Positions 8,210-16,291 of a stretch of DNA of 64,000 nucleotides are shown here, piece by piece (position 1 is the stretch's first letter; each line of letters opens with the position of its first letter). A model generated the notes under the pieces. That model was given only the letters and a program-made list of their open reading frames with translations. It ran no database searches and was not told the origin of the DNA. Location: NCBI RefSeq assembly GCF_003609975.1, contig NZ_AP018400.1, forward strand, positions 2,026,540 to 2,090,539, written 5' to 3'. A program made the translations under genes and the position numbers. Origin of the DNA: Streptococcus ruminantium (GTDB taxonomy: Bacteria > Bacillota > Bacilli > Lactobacillales > Streptococcaceae).

Positions 8210-10258
8210 ATGGCATTACGACAATTCCAAGCATTTCTTGATGATGTAGCGACTATTCGTTTGGTTATGGAAAAACGATTTGATTCTGAAAATATGAACT
8301 TCTCACTCGAATCGAGCGATGCTACCTCTCAACTGTTTATCCACTCTTGTCTGGAAGTTGACAACCTCATCATTTATTATTTAACCAGCCTACATGCTCT
8401 GACACTCGATACAGACTACACCGTCTACGATCAGGATCGTAATAAGGTTGAATTGGGGTACGGTCACATCGTCCGCTCTGCTATTTTCGAGCAAACCTAC
8501 ACCTACAATGGAAAAGACTTGGGGGCTACATACAGACCGCAAGCTACAATTTTCAAGCTCTGGGCTCCGATTTCCAAACAAGTCTTCTTGATTCTTGAAG
8601 ATCAACCCTACGCGATGACAAAAGGGACAAAAGGTGTCTGGGAAGTAACGGTTGAAGGGGATTTAGATGGCTCTAGTTACCACTATCTTCATAAGGTAAA
8701 CGGAGAATGGATTTCTGTCCACGATCCCTATGCCCTATCCTCCAAGACCAATTCAGGCGACAGCTACGTAATCAATCTCGAAAAACTCCATCTCGTTCGC
8801 CGAGCAAAAACACAATATCCTATTTCTCAGGCTATCGTGTATGAAATGAGCGTGCGAGACTTCTCTTGGCAAAAAGAAGCCGGCTTTAAGCATCGGGGGC
8901 AATTCCTAGGCTTGACAGAATCTCCAGTTATGGATGGTATGAAGTTGGGGATGGATTACATCAAAGATCTAGGTGTCACACATATTCAGCTACTACCCGT
9001 TTATGATTTTGGCAGTGTTGATGAAAACAAGCCGCAAGCAGTTTATAATTGGGGTTACGATCCTATGCAGTACAATCTGCCAGAAGGCTCTTATTCTAGC
9101 CAGCCAAATGATCCTTATGCTCGCATTTTAGAATTGCAAGAAACTATCCAAGCCTATCATGATGCAAATATTTCAGTCATCATGGATGTAGTGTACAACC
9201 ATGTTTACCATGCTGAGAAGTACTCCTTCGAACTTATTGTTCCTGGTTACTTTTATCGTTATGACGACCATGGCATGCGAACAGATGGCACCTTCTGTGG
9301 CAATGATGTAGCCAGTGAGCGCAGTATGGTTCGCAACTACATCAAACAATCTCTTTGCCAATGGTTAGAACTCTATGGATTTGACGGCTTCCGTTTTGAC
9401 TTGATGGGTATTTTGGACATCGAGACAATCAATCAAATCCAAGCAGAATTATCTGCTATCCATCCAAATGTTTACCTCTACGGTGAAGGATGGAAAATGG
9501 CAACTGGGCTAGAGTTTGAAAAGTTGGCACATCAGTATAATGCCGAACAGTTACCACAGATCAGTTTCTTCAATGACGACTACCGAGATACTTTCAAAAA
9601 GATACTGCTCAATCCAACTCGTTTAGTTGATAAGCAATTGCATGAAAAAGTACAGCACCTTTTGACCGGTAGCCGCCTCACTCACTTCTTGACTCCTCAA
9701 CAGTCGCTCAATTACATTGAATGTCATGATAATGCTACTGCTTTTGATTACTTCCATATCGAAAATTCAAATTGGACACCTCAACAGCAAAAACGTGCTG
9801 CCAGCTTCGGCTTGCAATTGATTTTAATTTCTCAAGGGATGGCTTTCATTCACAGTGGACAAGAATTTTTCCGTACCAAGAATGAAATTGATAACACCTA
9901 TAACACTCCTGACAGTATCAATCGCCTAGATTGGACTCGCGCTGTTTACTACAAGGAGCATATCACATTCCTTCAAGAATTGATTACCTTCCGTAAAAAT
10001 AATCCTATCCTTAGTCAAGATAGCTATGAAGGCATCCAGAAGACTTGTGATTTCTACTGGTTGACAGAGTATGTTCTCCGTTATCAGGTTCAATCAACTG
10101 ATAAGACCATCCAGTTTATCATCAATTTTGCTGATAGTGACTTTATCTACAAACGCGAAGAAGACAAAGTAGTTCTCCACAATTACCCTCCGATTGAAAA
10201 ACACGAAGAGCAGGAAATCATCATTGCTGGACAAAGTATTTGTATCCTTGAGGGATAA
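8210..10258 (+). CDS. pulA: Type I pullulanase, cytoplasmic
   Basis: 682 residues without signal peptide, so intracellular, unlike the large wall-anchored streptococcal pullulanases. A CBM48-like N-terminal domain (about 110-190) is followed by the GH13 barrel. The type I pullulanase signature YNWGYDP is near residue 285. Catalytic elements are GFRFDLMG (nucleophile Asp), YGEGW (acid/base Glu) and YIECHDN. It debranches alpha-1,6 links of imported maltodextrins or stored glycogen, feeding MalQ. AAGGAG lies 11 bases before the ATG. It is ~210 bp after malR, with a stem-loop (CTTGGTT/AACCAAG) in the gap, and is probably a separate unit. A terminator follows. Confidence 0.9.
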   Translation: MALRQFQAFLDDVATIRLVMEKRFDSENMNFSLESSDATSQLFIHSCLEVDNLIIYYLTSLHALTLDTDYTVYDQDRNKVELGYGHIVRSAIFEQTYTYNGKDLGATYRPQATIFKLWAPISKQVFLILEDQPYAMTKGTKGVWEVTVEGDLDGSSYHYLHKVNGEWISVHDPYALSSKTNSGDSYVINLEKLHLVRRAKTQYPISQAIVYEMSVRDFSWQKEAGFKHRGQFLGLTESPVMDGMKLGMDYIKDLGVTHIQLLPVYDFGSVDENKPQAVYNWGYDPMQYNLPEGSYSSQPNDPYARILELQETIQAYHDANISVIMDVVYNHVYHAEKYSFELIVPGYFYRYDDHGMRTDGTFCGNDVASERSMVRNYIKQSLCQWLELYGFDGFRFDLMGILDIETINQIQAELSAIHPNVYLYGEGWKMATGLEFEKLAHQYNAEQLPQISFFNDDYRDTFKKILLNPTRLVDKQLHEKVQHLLTGSRLTHFLTPQQSLNYIECHDNATAFDYFHIENSNWTPQQQKRAASFGLQLILISQGMAFIHSGQEFFRTKNEIDNTYNTPDSINRLDWTRAVYYKEHITFLQELITFRKNNPILSQDSYEGIQKTCDFYWLTEYVLRYQVQSTDKTIQFIINFADSDFIYKREEDKVVLHNYPPIEKHEEQEIIIAGQSICILEG

Positions 10259-10339
10259 AATAGGACCTGAGACGGATGTATCCTGCATCAAATTGAGTTA
10301 TACTATGCTCAATCCTAAATATTTTTCATAATCTCCTTG

Positions 10340-10370
10340 AACTCATCGGTCCACTGGCCGGTGAGTTTTT
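10340..10370 (+). terminator. Terminator after pulA
   Basis: A ten-base stem AACTCATCGG/CCGGTGAGTT with one G-T pair, followed by TTTTT. It lies 80 bases past the pulA stop. Confidence 0.7.
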
Positions 10371-10395
10371 GCATTACAAAAGAAGACAAATCAAA

Positions 10396-10490
10396 ATGAA
10401 CCCAGTGTTTTTGATTTCCCCTGTATATTCTAGTGGTTCGTTTCACTAGTTACTACAGAGAGACCTCAAGCAACTGGGTTCATCTTCTTA
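10396..10490 (-). repeat. 11-bp perfect inverted repeat spanning ~90 bp, probable convergent terminator zone
   Basis: ATGAACCCAGT (10396-10406) and ACTGGGTTCAT (10473-10483) are exact complements 66 bases apart. The intervening sequence has a smaller CTAGTG/CACTAG stem (10430-10448). It lies just downstream of nrdI on the minus strand, between convergent units. It could fold into a long cruciform-like terminator. Confidence 0.45.
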
Positions 10491-10946
10491 TTTTTTCATC
10501 AAATCTATAATTTTTCGACCGATACGTTCAAGATCATCCTGCATTCCACGCAGTTCAAAGGTATCAATAACTGGAAAACCAAAACGTTGCGAATACTGTT
10601 TTGCTGTCAGACAGTATTGGTGGTTAAAGTTTTTGTTCCCTGATCCAACCACTCCTAGACACCAGTCAACATTATCTTCAATAGCGATAAAATCACCCAA
10701 GGGATTCGTTAAAATTTCCACATCACCGTTGTCTACCCCATTTCCTCCCTCTAAATAGGTCGGTAAAAAGGCAACAAAGGGGGCATCTAAGCCATAGAAG
10801 GGAATGTCTTGCTTCACCAGATCCTTGACATGAATCAACTCAATCTCCCAATCTGTTTGAAACAGAAAGAAGGACTTCAAGCGTTTGACAAAACTTTCTG
10901 TATTGCCACTCAAGCTGATATAGACTAGATAAATTTTTTTCTTCAT
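10488..10946 (-). CDS. nrdI: NrdI-family flavodoxin-like protein
   Basis: 152 residues from ATG 10946 (MKKKIYLVYIS), with AGAGGAAA ahead of it. A longer frame to 10973 lacks a ribosome site. The flavin-phosphate loop SLSGNTESFV and the VVGSGNKNFNHQYCLTAKQYS region are typical of NrdI, the flavodoxin that supports cofactor assembly of class Ib ribonucleotide reductase (known for the family). nrdE/nrdF are not adjacent. Two NrdR-like boxes over the promoter link it to deoxynucleotide control. Confidence 0.85.
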   Translation of the reverse strand: MKKKIYLVYISLSGNTESFVKRLKSFFLFQTDWEIELIHVKDLVKQDIPFYGLDAPFVAFLPTYLEGGNGVDNGDVEILTNPLGDFIAIEDNVDWCLGVVGSGNKNFNHQYCLTAKQYSQRFGFPVIDTFELRGMQDDLERIGRKIIDLMKK

Positions 10947-10969
10947 ACGTTTCCTCTTTATCATAAAAA

Positions 10970-11023
10970 ACACTACATATAGAATGTAAATACTATTTTA
11001 CTCCTACATGTAGTGTTTGTCAA
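10970..11023 (-). promoter_or_regulatory. nrdI promoter with tandem NrdR-like boxes
   Basis: Reading leftwards: -35 TTGACA (11023-11018), 17-bp spacer, -10 TAAAAT (11000-10995). Box 1, ACACTACATGTAGGAG (11016-11001), fills the spacer. Box 2, ATTCTATATGTAGTGT (10985-10970), lies downstream. Start-to-start distance is 31 bp, three helical turns, the usual arrangement for NrdR boxes (pattern ACAC-N-ATAT-N-T-N-GTGT). Box 2 is the better match. The boxes could also pair to terminate the YitT transcript. Confidence 0.6.
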
Positions 11024-11962
11024 TTAGTCACCTTCCACAAAGCGCCCAATAATATTAACATTATCAGCTACCGAGACAAAGGCAGACTTGTCCGCTTTTT
11101 TCATGATGTGCTTAAATTCATTAAATTCCGCACGAGTAATAATGGTAATCAGAACAGTCTTTTGTTCATGATTGTAAGCACCCTCTGCCCCATTGATAAT
11201 CGTTACACCGCGATGAAGCTTCTTGTGAATCATCTTAATGACGCGTTCTGGATAACTGGTAATAATCATAGCCTGCATTCGCTTTTGTTTAACAAAGATG
11301 GCATCCGTCATCCGACTAGATATAAAGAGGGCTACCATCGAATACAGAGCATATCGCCAACCAAACATCATCCCAGCAACTAAAAGAATCATGATATTTA
11401 CAATCAGAGAGATTGATCCTACCTGACGACCAGTCTTCTTCCGAATGAGGATAGACACAATATCCGTACCACCACTGGAAACATTATTCCTAAAAGCAAA
11501 TCCTATACCTGTACCTAGCATCAACCCTCCGAAAATAGCATTTACCAGTGGATCTGTTGTCAGTGTTACGGGGGGCATAAATTGGATAAAGAGCGAGCTA
11601 AATGATACTGTGATAAAAGTAAAAATCGTAAATTTATAACCAATCTTGTACCAGGCTAAAACCAGCAAGGGGATATTGAAAGCATAATAAACCAGGGCAA
11701 TCGGTACATCCAAGCCAGCATAAGAGTCAGCCAAAGCCGATACAATCTGAGCCAAACCTGTGACACCTGACGAATAGACATTCCCAGGTCGAAAAAAGAA
11801 ATTCACAGCGATACTAGATAGGAGTCCATAGATGATGGACCCCGACATTCGTTCAGCATATTTTTCTTGAGAAATTCCTGAAATAATGGACCAAAACTTA
11901 TTTTTTCTGGCCTTTCTTAAAAAACAAACACGTTGCTTTCTGAAAAATTTATTCATATTCAT
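11024..11962 (-). CDS. YitT-family (DUF161) membrane protein
   Basis: About 312 residues. Five or so transmembrane helices are followed by a C-terminal DUF2179 domain ([24 protein letters not shown] onward). The motif [12 protein letters not shown] and [15 protein letters not shown] are hallmarks of this family; the transported substrate is unknown. The start is uncertain. ATGs at 11962 and 11956 overlap the aspS stop (11951-11949), and none has a clear ribosome site, so translation may be coupled to aspS. A second paralogue lies at 54703-55575. Confidence 0.85.
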   Translation of the reverse strand: MNMNKFFRKQRVCFLRKARKNKFWSIISGISQEKYAERMSGSIIYGLLSSIAVNFFFRPGNVYSSGVTGLAQIVSALADSYAGLDVPIALVYYAFNIPLLVLAWYKIGYKFTIFTFITVSFSSLFIQFMPPVTLTTDPLVNAIFGGLMLGTGIGFAFRNNVSSGGTDIVSILIRKKTGRQVGSISLIVNIMILLVAGMMFGWRYALYSMVALFISSRMTDAIFVKQKRMQAMIITSYPERVIKMIHKKLHRGVTIINGAEGAYNHEQKTVLITIITRAEFNEFKHIMKKADKSAFVSVADNVNIIGRFVEGD

Positions 11963-13700
11963 GTTCAATGCTTAAAGCCAATTCTTCTAATTGAGCACCT
12001 ATGACGGTACTTGGAGCTTGGGTCATTGGATCGGAAGCCTTATTGTTCTTCGGAAAGGCAATCACTTCACGAATATTATCTTCACCTGCTAGCAGCATGA
12101 CAAAACGATCCAAACCAAGAGCTAAACCACCATGTGGTGGGAAGCCATACTCCATTGCTTCCAATAAGAAGCCAAACTGTTCATACGCATCCTCGATTGA
12201 GAAGCCAAGCGCTTTAAACATGCGTTCCTGCATTTCCTTTTGGTTGATACGGAGACTACCACCACCTAATTCATAGCCATTTAATACAATATCGTAGGCA
12301 ACTGCACGCACCTGTGCTAAATCGCCATTCAAATGATGAACCGTATCTTCTGTTGGCAATGTGAATGGATGATGGGCACTCATGTAGCGTTCCTCTTCTT
12401 CTGACCACTCAAACATCGGCCAATCAACAATCCAAAGGAAGTTGAACTTGTTTTCATCAAGCAGTCCCTGCTCCTTAGCCAGACGGCTACGCAAAGCACC
12501 CAAGGTATTATTGGCGATTTCCAATTCATCCGCTACAAAGAGCACCAAATCCTTGTCTTCCAACTGTAAACTTTCTGTCAAGTTATCTGCAACACCTGTC
12601 AAGAACTTGGCAACTGGTCCGACCAGTTCTCCCTTGTCAACCTTGATCCAAGCAAGTCCCTTAGCACCAAATTGCTTAGCGTAATCCGTCAGCTTATCAA
12701 TATCCTTACGAGAGTGGCTATCTGCAGCTCCTTTGACAACGATAGCCTTAACAACAGGCGCTTCCGAGAAGACTTTAAAGTCAACTTCCTTGACAGTTTC
12801 TGTCAAGTCTTGTAAAAGCATATCAAACCGAGTATCCGGCTTGTCTGAACCATAAAAGTTCATGGCATCATCATAGGTCATACGAGGAAAAGGGAGGTTC
12901 AACTCAATACCTTTAGTATCCTTCAAAACCTTGGCAATCAACCCTTCTACAATATCTTGTATCTCCCCTTCATTCAGGAAAGAGGTTTCCAGATCGACCT
13001 GTGTAAACTCAGGTTGACGATCCCCACGCAAGTCCTCATCACGGAAGCACTTAACGATTTGGTAATAACGATCAAAACCAGCATTCATCAAGAGTTGCTT
13101 GGTAATCTGCGGACTCTGTGGAAGGGCATAGAAATGCCCCTTGGACACTCGAGATGGCACCAAATAATCACGCGCTCCCTCTGGCGTTGATTTAGTTAAC
13201 ATCGGTGTTTCCACATCAATAAATTCCAATTCATCCAGATAGTTACGGATACTATGAGTCACTGCTGCTCGCAATTTAAGATTATTCAACATCTCTGGTC
13301 GACGGAGATCCAAGTAGCGGTACCGCAATCGAGTATCGTCACTAACTTCAATGCCATCTTTAATTTCAAATGGAGTCGTTTTTGCAGCATTTAAAACGGT
13401 CAGATTGGTCACCTGCAATTCGACAGCTCCCGTTGGAATAGCAGCGTTCGCCTGCTCCCTCTCTACAACGATACCCGTCACTTCAATGACAAACTCACTA
13501 CGGAGCCCCTCTGCGCACGCCATCAAATCGGCATCAACCGACTCAGGATTGATGACAAGCTGCATGATTCCTTCGCGATCACGCAAGTCAATAAAAATCA
13601 AACCACCCAAGTCACGACGACGACCAACCCAGCCTTTCAAGGTAATTTCTTGTCCGACATGCTCCTTACGAACACGACCAGCATACATAGAACGTTTCAT
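11949..13700 (-). CDS. aspS: Aspartyl-tRNA synthetase
   Basis: 583 residues, class II synthetase of the bacterial type. It has an OB-fold anticodon domain ([22 protein letters not shown], about 22-43), motif 2 around [16 protein letters not shown], a GAD insertion domain and motif 3 [15 protein letters not shown] near the C-terminus. It charges tRNA-Asp in the cytoplasm. AAAGAGGAAGAAA precedes the ATG. The stop overlaps the downstream YitT gene. Confidence 0.97.
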   Translation of the reverse strand: MKRSMYAGRVRKEHVGQEITLKGWVGRRRDLGGLIFIDLRDREGIMQLVINPESVDADLMACAEGLRSEFVIEVTGIVVEREQANAAIPTGAVELQVTNLTVLNAAKTTPFEIKDGIEVSDDTRLRYRYLDLRRPEMLNNLKLRAAVTHSIRNYLDELEFIDVETPMLTKSTPEGARDYLVPSRVSKGHFYALPQSPQITKQLLMNAGFDRYYQIVKCFRDEDLRGDRQPEFTQVDLETSFLNEGEIQDIVEGLIAKVLKDTKGIELNLPFPRMTYDDAMNFYGSDKPDTRFDMLLQDLTETVKEVDFKVFSEAPVVKAIVVKGAADSHSRKDIDKLTDYAKQFGAKGLAWIKVDKGELVGPVAKFLTGVADNLTESLQLEDKDLVLFVADELEIANNTLGALRSRLAKEQGLLDENKFNFLWIVDWPMFEWSEEEERYMSAHHPFTLPTEDTVHHLNGDLAQVRAVAYDIVLNGYELGGGSLRINQKEMQERMFKALGFSIEDAYEQFGFLLEAMEYGFPPHGGLALGLDRFVMLLAGEDNIREVIAFPKNNKASDPMTQAPSTVIGAQLEELALSIEHEYE

Positions 13701-13792
13701 TTTCTTCCTCTTTTACTGATTTTATACCATTCATTCTACCATAAAACAGCTGATTTTTGGGGGAATTTAACAATAAAATTGAAAAACCAGCT

Positions 13793-14245
13793 TTAGGAAG
13801 CTGGTTTAGTATAAAGCATATCCAAATGAGGAATTCCATCCTCCAGATATACTTCAGAAACTGGTTTAAATCCAAGTGATTGGTAGAATTTTTCTAAATA
13901 CGCCTGTGCACCAATCTTAATCTTCTCTTCTTTCCATTCCTTGGTGATGTATTGAATGGCACATTCCATCATGGGTCTACCTAGTCCTCGCCCACGATGA
14001 CTTGACCTGATAACGACACGGCCAATGGAAGCTTCCTCATAGCTCTGTCCGGATGGTAATAGCCGCAAATAGCCCACTAACTCATCACCATCCATTCCTA
14101 AAAGATGAAGACAAGCTGGATCTTTTCCATCCAATTCTGGGTAGGGACAAGCTTGTTCCACAACAAATACATCTGTCCGGAGTGTCAACAAGCTGTAAAG
14201 TTCCTGTAAACTTAGTTGATCAAATTCTTTTATTTTCCACTGCAT
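13793..14245 (-). CDS. ElaA-like GNAT acetyltransferase
   Basis: 150 residues from ATG 14245 (MQWKIKEFDQL). A GTG two codons earlier lies inside the AGAGGTG ribosome site. The N-terminal segment LYSLLTLRTDVFVVEQACPYPELDGKD is typical of the ElaA subgroup, and the acetyl-CoA loop is VVIRSSHRGRGLGRPMME (about 90-107). It transfers an acetyl group to an unknown acceptor. It is 8 bp from the aldo/keto reductase gene upstream, probably one operon. Confidence 0.85.
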   Translation of the reverse strand: MQWKIKEFDQLSLQELYSLLTLRTDVFVVEQACPYPELDGKDPACLHLLGMDGDELVGYLRLLPSGQSYEEASIGRVVIRSSHRGRGLGRPMMECAIQYITKEWKEEKIKIGAQAYLEKFYQSLGFKPVSEVYLEDGIPHLDMLYTKPAS

Positions 14246-14253
14246 AGGCACCT

Positions 14254-15165
14254 CTAAGGCAATATATTACCTGCACTTCTATAAATCTCATACCATTCTG
14301 GACGAGTCAGCTCAATCTGCTTTGCTTGCGCAATCTTTGTTAGACGCTCTGGATTCATAGAGCCAACAATTGTCTGAATCTTAGCTGGATGACGTAAAAT
14401 CCAAGCTACCACAATTGTTTCATGTGAAACATGGTAGCGCTCTGCTATTTTTCTAATCGTCTGATTTAATGCAACATAGTCCGGATGGTTATCAAAAACT
14501 CCCTGTTGCAAGTCAATCAAAAACGGAGACCAAGCCTGAATCGTAATTTTTTTGAGCTGACAGTAATCAATAAGACCTCCATCTCGCATAGTTGCTGCAT
14601 CATCTTTCATGTTAACATGAAATCCTGCATCAATCAGTGGAGTGTGTGCCGGTGACAACTGCAACTGGTTGACTGCGAGCGGCTGTTCCAAATAAGACTG
14701 GAGCAATTCCATTTGATAAATATTTTGATTGCTGACTCCAAAATGATGAACCTTCCCCTCTTTTTTCAGATTATAAAAGGCTTCCGCTACTTCCTCAGCC
14801 TCCATCAAGGCATCTGGTCTATGCAAGGCTAAAACATCCAAATAATCTGTATTTAAGCGCCTAAGAATCCCATCTACCGACTCCAAAATGTAGTCCTTAG
14901 AAAAGTCAAAATACCCCTTCCGAATACCACACTTAGACTGGAGAAAAATATCCTCACGCCTGATCCCCACCATTTTAGCCGCTTGAGCAAAACGAACCTC
15001 AGATTCTCCACCACCATAAATATCTGCATGGTCAAAAAAGTTAATCCCTTGACCAACTGCCGTCTCCAATACTCTAGCTGCTTCTTGCTCGCTCAGACTA
15101 GCCATACGCATACAGCCCAGAGCAATACGTGGCACCTCTATGCCTGTCTTTCCTAATTGTTGCAT
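14254..15165 (-). CDS. Aldo/keto reductase, YdhF-like
   Basis: 303 residues, a TIM-barrel NAD(P)H-dependent reductase. The catalytic tetrad regions are visible: DHADIYGGGESE (Asp and Tyr), LQSKCGIRKG (Lys) and DVLALHRPD (His). The cofactor end IQTIVGSMNPERLTKI is typical. The substrate is unknown. AAGGAG precedes the ATG, and a cre-like site lies a few bases upstream, hinting at carbon-catabolite control. A near-parS sequence occurs inside the gene. Confidence 0.88.
   Translation of the reverse strand: MQQLGKTGIEVPRIALGCMRMASLSEQEAARVLETAVGQGINFFDHADIYGGGESEVRFAQAAKMVGIRREDIFLQSKCGIRKGYFDFSKDYILESVDGILRRLNTDYLDVLALHRPDALMEAEEVAEAFYNLKKEGKVHHFGVSNQNIYQMELLQSYLEQPLAVNQLQLSPAHTPLIDAGFHVNMKDDAATMRDGGLIDYCQLKKITIQAWSPFLIDLQQGVFDNHPDYVALNQTIRKIAERYHVSHETIVVAWILRHPAKIQTIVGSMNPERLTKIAQAKQIELTRPEWYEIYRSAGNILP
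14416..14431. other. Degenerate parS-like palindrome
   Basis: TGTTTCATGTGAAACA differs from the streptococcal parS pattern TGTTTCACGTGAAACA only at one central base (C to T). The central CG usually matters for ParB, so binding is doubtful. It lies inside the aldo/keto reductase gene, ~50 kb from the origin side. Confidence 0.35.
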
Positions 15166-15179
15166 CTAGTCAACTCCTT

Positions 15180-15193
15180 TGTAAACGCTTTTC
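15180..15193 (-). promoter_or_regulatory. cre-like (CcpA) site upstream of the aldo/keto reductase
   Basis: TGTAAACGCTTTTC fits the catabolite-responsive element core (TGTAAACGCTT) and lies 15 bases before the start codon, a position suited to repression. Confidence 0.5.
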
Positions 15194-15233
15194 TTATCCT
15201 ATTATAACAGAAAAACCCAGTTCTCACTGAGTT

Positions 15234-16247
15234 TTAATTAAAACCATAAATTCTTTTGGCAATCTTATAAACAGCATTAGAAATTTTTCGACCAGGATAA
15301 CCGTACAAGTTAGTCAGTTGTCCTAACAATCCATTACGGACAATTTTGAACAAAGCTGGATTGTGATCTCGTATATAGTGCCAAAGTTCCTGTTTTTTCA
15401 TCATGTGTTCAGCAGTTCCTGCACGATTGAGAAGGGCGCATGAAATAATGGTTGTAATCTCCACATGATTGAGCAAATAACTCCGTAAATCGGGATTTAT
15501 AATCTCCTCCAAATTTAGATTATCTACCAAAATACGATTGACCTTAAGCTGCTGGTCAATCCTCTTAATCATGACAGATTCATTGACGGACTGATCATCT
15601 CGACCGATAAAGTAGCGATAAAAATCTACTGGTAAGTAATACATCCTCTCCACAGCCTGTAAAGGTGTAAAAACAAAAATATTATCTACATAGAAGGTGT
15701 GTTCTGGCAAGACCAGACCAACTTCGCGTAGTAATTCTGTCCGATAAATCAGGGAATGCATCATGATGTATTGCCCCTTAGAAAAGGCTCCTACATCTTC
15801 CCAGCCAAAAATACGATTTTCAGGTAAAACTGTCCGATAGGACATGGACTTTTTCCGAGATTGCTCCTCTTTTTCGTAAACAAAATTGGAGATAAAGGCA
15901 TCAACAGGAGTTCCTTGATCCTCCAAAGCCTGCAAACTTTCTAAAATTTTCAAATAGGCTCTAGTATCTACCCAGTCATCTGAGTCCACTACCTTAAAAT
16001 ACCTACCACTAGCCTCTCGAATTCCTCTATTGACTGCTCCACCATGCCCCTTATTTTCTTGGTAAATAGCACGAACATTTGGAAATTGAGCCGCCAACTC
16101 TTCTGCAATTTCTTGGGTTCGGTCAGTTGAACCATCATTGATAATCAAAATTTCAACCTTGTCTCCACCAATCACAAGGGACTGGACACAGTAATGAAGG
16201 TAGGCTTCCGAATTGTAACTCGGAATAGCAATGCTTAGTAAGGTCAT
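15234..16247 (-). CDS. Family 2 glycosyltransferase
   Basis: 337 residues from ATG 16247 (MTLLSIAIPSYNSE), with GGAGAG ahead. A GT-A fold domain fills the first ~200 residues: the nucleotide-binding loop NDGSTDRTQEIAEEL, then HGGAVNRGIREASGRYFKVVDSDDW with the metal-binding DxD-type site. There is no clear membrane helix, so it is probably cytoplasmic or peripheral. It lies 44 bp after the GH3 gene in the same direction, so they are probably co-transcribed. With GtrA next door it may glycosylate a lipid carrier or surface polymer (inference). Confidence 0.88.
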   Translation of the reverse strand: MTLLSIAIPSYNSEAYLHYCVQSLVIGGDKVEILIINDGSTDRTQEIAEELAAQFPNVRAIYQENKGHGGAVNRGIREASGRYFKVVDSDDWVDTRAYLKILESLQALEDQGTPVDAFISNFVYEKEEQSRKKSMSYRTVLPENRIFGWEDVGAFSKGQYIMMHSLIYRTELLREVGLVLPEHTFYVDNIFVFTPLQAVERMYYLPVDFYRYFIGRDDQSVNESVMIKRIDQQLKVNRILVDNLNLEEIINPDLRSYLLNHVEITTIISCALLNRAGTAEHMMKKQELWHYIRDHNPALFKIVRNGLLGQLTNLYGYPGRKISNAVYKIAKRIYGFN

Positions 16248-16291
16248 CTTTCTCTCCATTTGACACAATTTGTTACTATTCTATCATATTT

